From assembly GCA_036702975.1 (NCBI GenBank), contig DATNPX010000026.1, positions 62,001 to 126,000 of the forward strand: a stretch of 64,000 bases of DNA. The letters run 5' to 3'. Position numbers and translations under genes: made by a program. This document shows positions 61,901 through 64,000 of this stretch, piece by piece (the stretch's first letter is position 1; every line of letters starts with the position of its first letter). The notes below the pieces were generated by a model. That model did not search any database. It was not told the origin of the DNA and worked only from the letters and a program-made list of their open reading frames with translations. This DNA is from DATNPX01 sp036702975 (lineage in GTDB: Bacteria > Cyanobacteriota > Vampirovibrionia > Obscuribacterales > Obscuribacteraceae).

Positions 61901-64000
61901 ACATGCCAATTCTGAGTGCCATGTCCGATGTATTTGTATAGAAGCGTGCGTTCAAGATTGTCAAACTTGAGCCTAACGCCTCCCATGGAATCTGGTTCAG
62001 TTTCGGAGCCAAACGGATTGGAGATCATTTTATGGATATTTGCTAGGGCGGCAGCCTCAGCATCAGTAACGAATACACCTTCTTTTTGTCTTGCTCTTAG
62101 GGCATTTATCTTCTCGCTCAAAGAGGGGTCGTCAGGGGTTGCGGCTCGAGATGCCTCAAGAGCTTTAATTGCCAGATCACGTTTCTCATAAGCGCCTTTC
62201 AAGTCGTTGAGCGATTGCAGCTCCGCGTGAGTCTCAACCGACAGCTTGCCATCACGCTCTTGCTCCAATAAACCAGATAATCTCTTTTGTGCATGTTCGT
62301 TTATTTGTGAACGAATCTGGCTCGTGTAGGCAAAGGCCATAAACGATGGCGGTCCGATCTGATGCTCTAATATCGAATGTGTAATCGCATTCAAGTCCTC
62401 GTGGGTAAAGTTGTCACCGAGATACCTCTTAAGCACCACTTCGGCAGCGAGAGCACCATCGAGATGATGCGTGAAGAAGTTGCCTCCAGACTCTCTCGTC
62501 CAGCCGGCCTTCGAGGAGTCAGACAACATTGCAGCCAGTGCAGCGTTCATTGTTTCCTGACCAGATAAGCCGTTTGCTTTGGCTGAGTCGAGAGTTTCGC
62601 TTAGTTCGCCGATCGTATGAATATAGCTACCGCGTTGTTCAGGTGAAATAGCGCCTTTGCTGTCTCTGACAGACATATAGCGTTCCCGCACCTCAGTCAA
62701 AACACTCAAAATCATTTCGCGCTGTGATGGTGTCAATGTCTCAGTGCCGGACAACTGCTGCAGGATATTTCTGCCACCGCTGCCTTTATACTCGCTCATA
62801 TCTCGTTCGAGTTCAGCACGTGCAGCACGGCGCTCAGACTCGTGCAATGGCTCAAATTGCGCGGCCACCCGTTCGAAGTTGCCATCAATCACAGGTCGAC
62901 CGCTCTCATCGGACTCCTTATGAGATGCTTGCTCTTGAAGTCGTTCGCGCTCGGATTGGTTTTCTGTGAATGATTTCGACTCAGCTCTCTCCGGTCTCGT
63001 CTGAGTTGTGTCTGTCGGTGCGGGTGGTTCAAGGATACGACCGTCTTGTTCGACGTGTAGCCTTAATCCGCGCGACGCAGAATAGTTAGCGTTTCCATCT
63101 GCAAGAAAGGAGGGATCTAAGATTCCAGATTCTCGGTCACGGCTGCCAGCATCAAATGTGGTACCATGCTCGCCCTCAACGACGAAACGCGCTTGGGGAA
63201 TCTGCATGCCATCTAGCATAGGCTCTGAGGCTTTAGCCGTAGTTTTCTCTGCTCTGGGTTCGACATCGTATCGTGGATACCCAGCATCTACCGTTTTGCT
63301 CGAGGCTGATTCCAGTGTTGACTCCGACAGCGGAGTCATCCTGCGTGGATCAACGATGATGTCACGGAATCCACCTGCTTCAGGCACTCTCACCCGAACC
63401 CAGGCATGAGGCTCGCGCATCTCTTGTCCATGTTCGTTGAGAACGACTCTATCCCCACGTTCGAAAGAGACTTCAGCACCCGGAATGCCACCAATAGTGT
63501 AGTCAAGCAAGACTTTTGCCATGAGGGCTTGCTGATTGCAAATACCCATTTTTTGATCGACAAACTGGCCTAAAAGCACCTGTTCACCAGTCCACTGCTT
63601 GGTCAGCTGTTGATACCACTCTTGTTGTTCTTTGGTCGGAACACCAACCGGCTCCATCGAACTCCTGACATAACCGGCAACATCATTCAGATATCCGACG
63701 AGCTCTGAGTGCTTGTCACTCCATGGCTTATCAGCACCAAGTTGCGACAGGTGCGGATTTTCACTAATCTCTTTGACAGCATTCCTAATCGTCGGATCAT
63801 TTGTCAAATCCACGACGACATTAAAATCGCCATGCTCGCTGTAAGAGCGCGCCGACTTGTAGGGAACTCCATTTACATCCTGAGCACCAATTCTTGTTGA
63901 TACTCTAACGCCATCTTCAAGCGGTTCGCTGATTCTATTTTCAATCTCTATCGTGCGCCGTTGGCGCTCGGCTTCTGAGCTGATTGATTCATCAGGCGCG
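54418..64000 (-). CDS. C-terminal ~3190 residues of a giant multidomain protein: transglutaminase-like, C39-like, zincin-like, two GGDEF, duplicated HD-like module (5' end outside window)
   Basis: The frame is open from the window edge to the stop at 54418; a GTG at 63813 is not a proven start, and residues are counted from it. Order: transglutaminase-like triad Cys92 (MGICNQQALM), His136 (PHAWVRV), Asp155 (VDPRR); module A 316-830; C39-like domain with Cys927 (STCGPAS), His1156 (GGGHYIGIVD) and Asp1183 (DNQW); low-complexity ~1345-1470; coiled coil ~1600-1720; zincin motif HELLHGEQD at 1753; helical region; GGDEF domain ~2147-2310 (motif 2227); second GGDEF ~2392-2560 (motif 2504); module B 2618-3131. 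No membrane helix or signal is visible in this part. The combination suggests a c-di-GMP-making protein with protein-processing domains; activity is inference. Confidence 0.8.
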   Translation of the reverse strand, partial: APDESISSEAERQRRTIEIENRISEPLEDGVRVSTRIGAQDVNGVPYKSARSYSEHGDFNVVVDLTNDPTIRNAVKEISENPHLSQLGADKPWSDKHSELVGYLNDVAGYVRSSMEPVGVPTKEQQEWYQQLTKQWTGEQVLLGQFVDQKMGICNQQALMAKVLLDYTIGGIPGAEVSFERGDRVVLNEHGQEMREPHAWVRVRVPEAGGFRDIIVDPRRMTPLSESTLESASSKTVDAGYPRYDVEPRAEKTTAKASEPMLDGMQIPQARFVVEGEHGTTFDAGSRDRESGILDPSFLADGNANYSASRGLRLHVEQDGRILEPPAPTDTTQTRPERAESKSFTENQSERERLQEQASHKESDESGRPVIDGNFERVAAQFEPLHESERRAARAELERDMSEYKGSGGRNILQQLSGTETLTPSQREMILSVLTEVRERYMSVRDSKGAISPEQRGSYIHTIGELSETLDSAKANGLSGQETMNAALAAMLSDSSKAGWTRESGGNFFTHHLDGALAAEVVLKRYLGDNFTHEDLNAITHSILEHQIGPPSFMAFAYTSQIRSQINEHAQKRLSGLLEQERDGKLSVETHAELQSLNDLKGAYEKRDLAIKALEASRAATPDDPSLSEKINALRARQKEGVFVTDAEAAALANIHKMISNPFGSETEPDSMGGVRLKFDNLERTLLYKYIGHGTQNWHVPDATNSWDRVSRVVISADSFDNYYPRAENGVPVKGPFKIAGLRGPLSVTPDNHIDAAIASLKDSEQSTLKQGLLTPADVERAKVRMQDDDMIYSDAKARTEAWIREELHLAPDVPLPDVPYWNSKLELPGASASVEEKAAFAARPEVQFADRIQKQFTNELLRMRRFSDDVPQSFESVRGSSETQLNHRAEAAQKDAALLSFQQFIDANVLSDRAWGEIGKSLDQFNERARLTDMSAETFNQCLERVRNILQPNENSAIDLQVRQSIAEEALWLLANPTFTAQGTHSTCGPASIEARHYQIDPANALKVVEDIAIRGEYICPDGTILRPFTSGDKFEFTRDKDASTMWREGMPQELEDEVSTTRGGRRLAVSQIFQTSVLAAAYHNEDFYEGERVGAGNLGVLSDQVVDPTEPTRLRDIMVDMSKNPPVPLRNMKGQIKEFIGLHNRDLLSAYKKLFGKEDLTIIQKGGARSGLPGEQFFSNEAEFFDIIQKTKFPAILNFDTVSSDRFWQGGHGGGHYIGIVDKESIGQHIGEPSPETMGLRIDNQWQPDGQTVIPLTELATMSFSRWDIKRQSMVRERIASHPDDIEAKLELVRLRLETERQRRNNEQRCAELQAQGKPIPKVIEEFRQTVKPDENCISADEARKLIFELKRDALIRNRKGSLEVEKESQLWDGSSLADALAGHEELRLRRFINRANKVLERAKLVEDVPPSATHSAQESGASARFLSGAHADSDETLPIANGAHETSDGPTHLNSSVDEESTDDGDPFERFASLLASVSSSHRETDDANEEPKINYTESGTVREQLGLEPLNDRHEHEEHSDTRQQGTREQDFSERLNQFLRNEEISENIRRSLSAMQPQEQMRFLDFIEGRPNLESAYQEHTRLEALRRERLFPALDAGDGGRSYPGKWTFPDLAELGDTGLENLLKRRLNDFENHPFNHPATMERFHDHIISVLPRWLPEVNARMMRLKTELTPLEHESQTIEKRLTSLHDEMLKSDLAFREGTQRFSTERLVALQEEMVQLNDRLAVLDKETDPLRSELVPLVERRRQMLEESLNAFALEQGLPSVRLRVDKPLPEDATATYDSGTGDIYLRERDLCEPARINIGVLYHELLHGEQDAAVLRNAMLDAWRATGAKGDLDEFYAFGRAQVFKFYKEALNRRFVDVQLSPERFSEVFPVAQDANKLREYEEFVSALRAANPSDTNLTNALAHLPTEKQLRYRELHRAVQMQALHDRQINWIKERAALTDESLLADPEYARARHLADSLKPELALNPEMERFSEIDKIITDSNHNFAPHEFVERLINDPAYQEKLFGYQLLDAKFADSEFQELLFTKQNFAQKVLTYKFEQWANSLSEEERPRFAKARIRLMLKALVFMHDEDVAAGREFDNPRTVEMTKKLLTEALHDAGDGESRRKWKDYLSNNWEFEANLAGNRLNHLFDDRIARQLQAKYPETGTRDYYTNLIERYQENKNPLVDGMTPQQLITEYERVLHEKYELDRVAKLDDMTGLPNKAGIREHLEHEIKVVERKQSTDTSVSFLMMDFDGFKPVNDNLGHDFGDRTIKAFGEFLKTKLKTSDIPGRFGGDEFVAILPNTLDPTPVVERIRQTRLQVSTSGVKVLEPDAIPERGADVFVVGVSVGFATWGKDSIDPTKETSRAEQLMKIADDRQLADKNERKALARQGLSPQSNSDLSAALDEALHSHVRVRDAVGRSMPSKELSADVNDLAALREIVKRGRARNSELIQTLIHDPLTGLYNKAEIERCLHRTVKRYERLADANEKAGLPAPKLKQMMMDVDGLKPINDTFGHIGGDLLLRTLAARMQGYVLNERGELVKASSETPTESATKVTGFRDTDVLARLGGDEFMAILPDCEDVTRLAKELQDYRVAVGQKDNRVYIRELRPGEELQAGELMSGISIGYSDWVPGRSAKELEKISDDELNRNKELREELGLRIPRPKEVDRSGRVLEKKNPIRVADQFKPLTELETQVARAELRRDMSEYKGADGKSVLEQVCENENLTSHQKEMILNVLAEVRERYVSIRDKDGAINPEQRGSYLHTIGELSETLDSAKANGLDGRETQNAALAAMLSDSSKAGWSPESGGNFFTHHLDGALAAEAVLSRYLDSNFTNEDLSDITHAILEHQIGPPRFMADRYTELIRSGLSKRKEELYTRLEPMRGQLPLYLERELERLTKLKNDFEWRENLIDTALSRINAGEPVYGIDLKSLQAKQREGKFVSDEDASSIENIRKMMADPLASELEKDPLGGYRLKFSAKERSLLARYVDVGTENWHVPNAANRWDKISRVVISADSFDNYFPKVENGEPVKGPFKIAALRGPDKFPPDNCLDSAIAALKESEINTLQQKLLTPVDEARAAERMKNDEIVYARAHAGTEKWLRETLGLAEDREMPSVPYWNRKLDLPRPSAPQSEKDEFFARLDVKLAIEIQRHFAGELLAMRRFDHSQPTDFRSVRDKSEDELEQRKREAIN
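56090..56640 (-). other. Second GGDEF domain of the giant protein
   Basis: DPLTGLYNKAEIERCLHRTV opens it, MMDVDGLKPINDTFGH gives the metal and GTP contacts, and ARLGGDEFMAIL carries the intact active-site motif. RDTD lies exactly five residues upstream of GGDEF, matching the RxxD allosteric I-site. Confidence 0.88.
56870..57378 (-). other. First GGDEF domain of the giant protein
   Basis: DMTGLPNKAGIREHLEHEIK opens it, MMDFDGFKPVNDNLGHDFGD gives metal and GTP contacts, and GRFGGDEFVAIL is intact. The I-site position reads KTSD instead of RxxD, so product inhibition is probably absent here. Confidence 0.88.
58531..58557 (-). other. HExxH zincin-type motif of the giant protein
   Basis: Encodes HELLHGEQD, preceded by GDIYLRERDLCEPARINIGV. 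The spacing of a beta-strand-like segment before an HExxH helix is typical of zinc metallopeptidases. A third ligand could not be assigned. Confidence 0.6.
60180..61090 (-). other. C39-like cysteine-peptidase-type domain of the giant protein
   Basis: HSTCGPASIEARHYQID has the Cys-Gly-Pro of C39-type folds, GGHGGGHYIGIVD supplies the His, and DNQW the Asp/Asn. The inter-residue distances (Cys927, His1156) are larger than in classical C39, so there are insertions, or the assignment is only approximate. Confidence 0.55.
61321..62868 (-). repeat. Duplicated ~515-residue HD-like module, copy A
   Basis: Residues 316-830, colinear with copy B. The segment where HD phosphohydrolases read LLHDIGK reads MLSDSSK in both copies, while FFTHHLDGA and HSILEHQIGPP keep the other His positions. 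Confidence 0.9.
63330..63740 (-). other. Transglutaminase-like domain of the giant protein
   Basis: Cys92, His136 and Asp155 fall in the order and spacing of the transglutaminase/papain-like core (G-x-C near a helix start, H-A-W strand, V-D-P strand). The family includes proteases, deamidases and true transglutaminases; the sequence does not separate them. Confidence 0.65.

Noticed and set aside
63811..63813. GTG as the start of the giant protein
   Set aside because: The frame continues without a stop to the window edge with protein-like sequence, so the true start lies outside.
1..64000. CRISPR arrays, insertion sequences, tRNA or rRNA genes
   Set aside because: No spaced identical repeats, transposase motifs, cloverleaf with TTCGA loop or rRNA segments were found by eye. 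The tandem repeats present are coding or A-rich spacers.

Overview
The window looks like chromosomal DNA from a Gram-negative-type bacterium of moderate GC content. My best guess is a member of the Vampirovibrionia/Melainabacteria (Obscuribacterales-like). This rests on the mix of a SigA-like sigma factor, DUF4388 (PATAN) proteins with long Pro/Ala-rich linkers, a Roadblock/LC7 protein, very large multidomain proteins and a large surface-glycan locus. It is an inference; no rRNA or other phylogenetic marker is present. I see no tRNA, CRISPR array, transposase or prophage.

Left part (1-31.8 kb): a truncated thiamine-diphosphate 2-keto-acid decarboxylase, a small secreted protein, a two-gene operon (unknown soluble protein plus a polytopic membrane protein), a MATE exporter, an O-antigen ligase/polymerase-like protein overlapping trpS, and a 37-residue basic microprotein just before trpS. 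Then come a DUF4388 protein, the primary-type sigma factor, mgtE, a propionyl-CoA carboxylase-type carboxyltransferase, and an unusual regulatory pair: a small sigma factor followed by a 1451-residue protein with an anti-sigma zinc-binding N-terminus, about 1200 residues of repeats and a Roadblock/LC7 C-terminus. Leucyl aminopeptidase, a second DUF4388 protein with MshEN-like motifs, an exported protein, a double-LysM protein, glycerate kinase and a protein with a histone-H1-like tail follow.

Middle part (30.7-52.8 kb): a surface polysaccharide locus. It encodes a GDP-sugar SDR, a NeuD/PglD-like acyltransferase, a DegT-family protein lacking the PLP lysine, GDP-L-fucose synthase, a GT11 fucosyltransferase, several GT2 and GT4 enzymes (one a 1432-residue three-glycosyltransferase fusion), two GT-C-like membrane proteins and two proteins carrying FDxxWY repeats. 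Together they plausibly make GDP-6-deoxyhexoses including GDP-L-fucose and assemble a fucosylated glycan. The membrane protein at 1.6-3.0 kb is a paralogue of one in this locus.

Right part (53-64 kb): an unknown secreted protein and the C-terminal ~3190 residues of a giant protein whose start lies beyond the window. It combines a transglutaminase-like domain, a C39-like cysteine-peptidase-like domain, a HExxH zincin-like motif, two GGDEF domains and a ~515-residue duplicated degenerate-HD module. The giant protein and the sigma/anti-sigma/Roadblock pair are the best candidates for undescribed systems.
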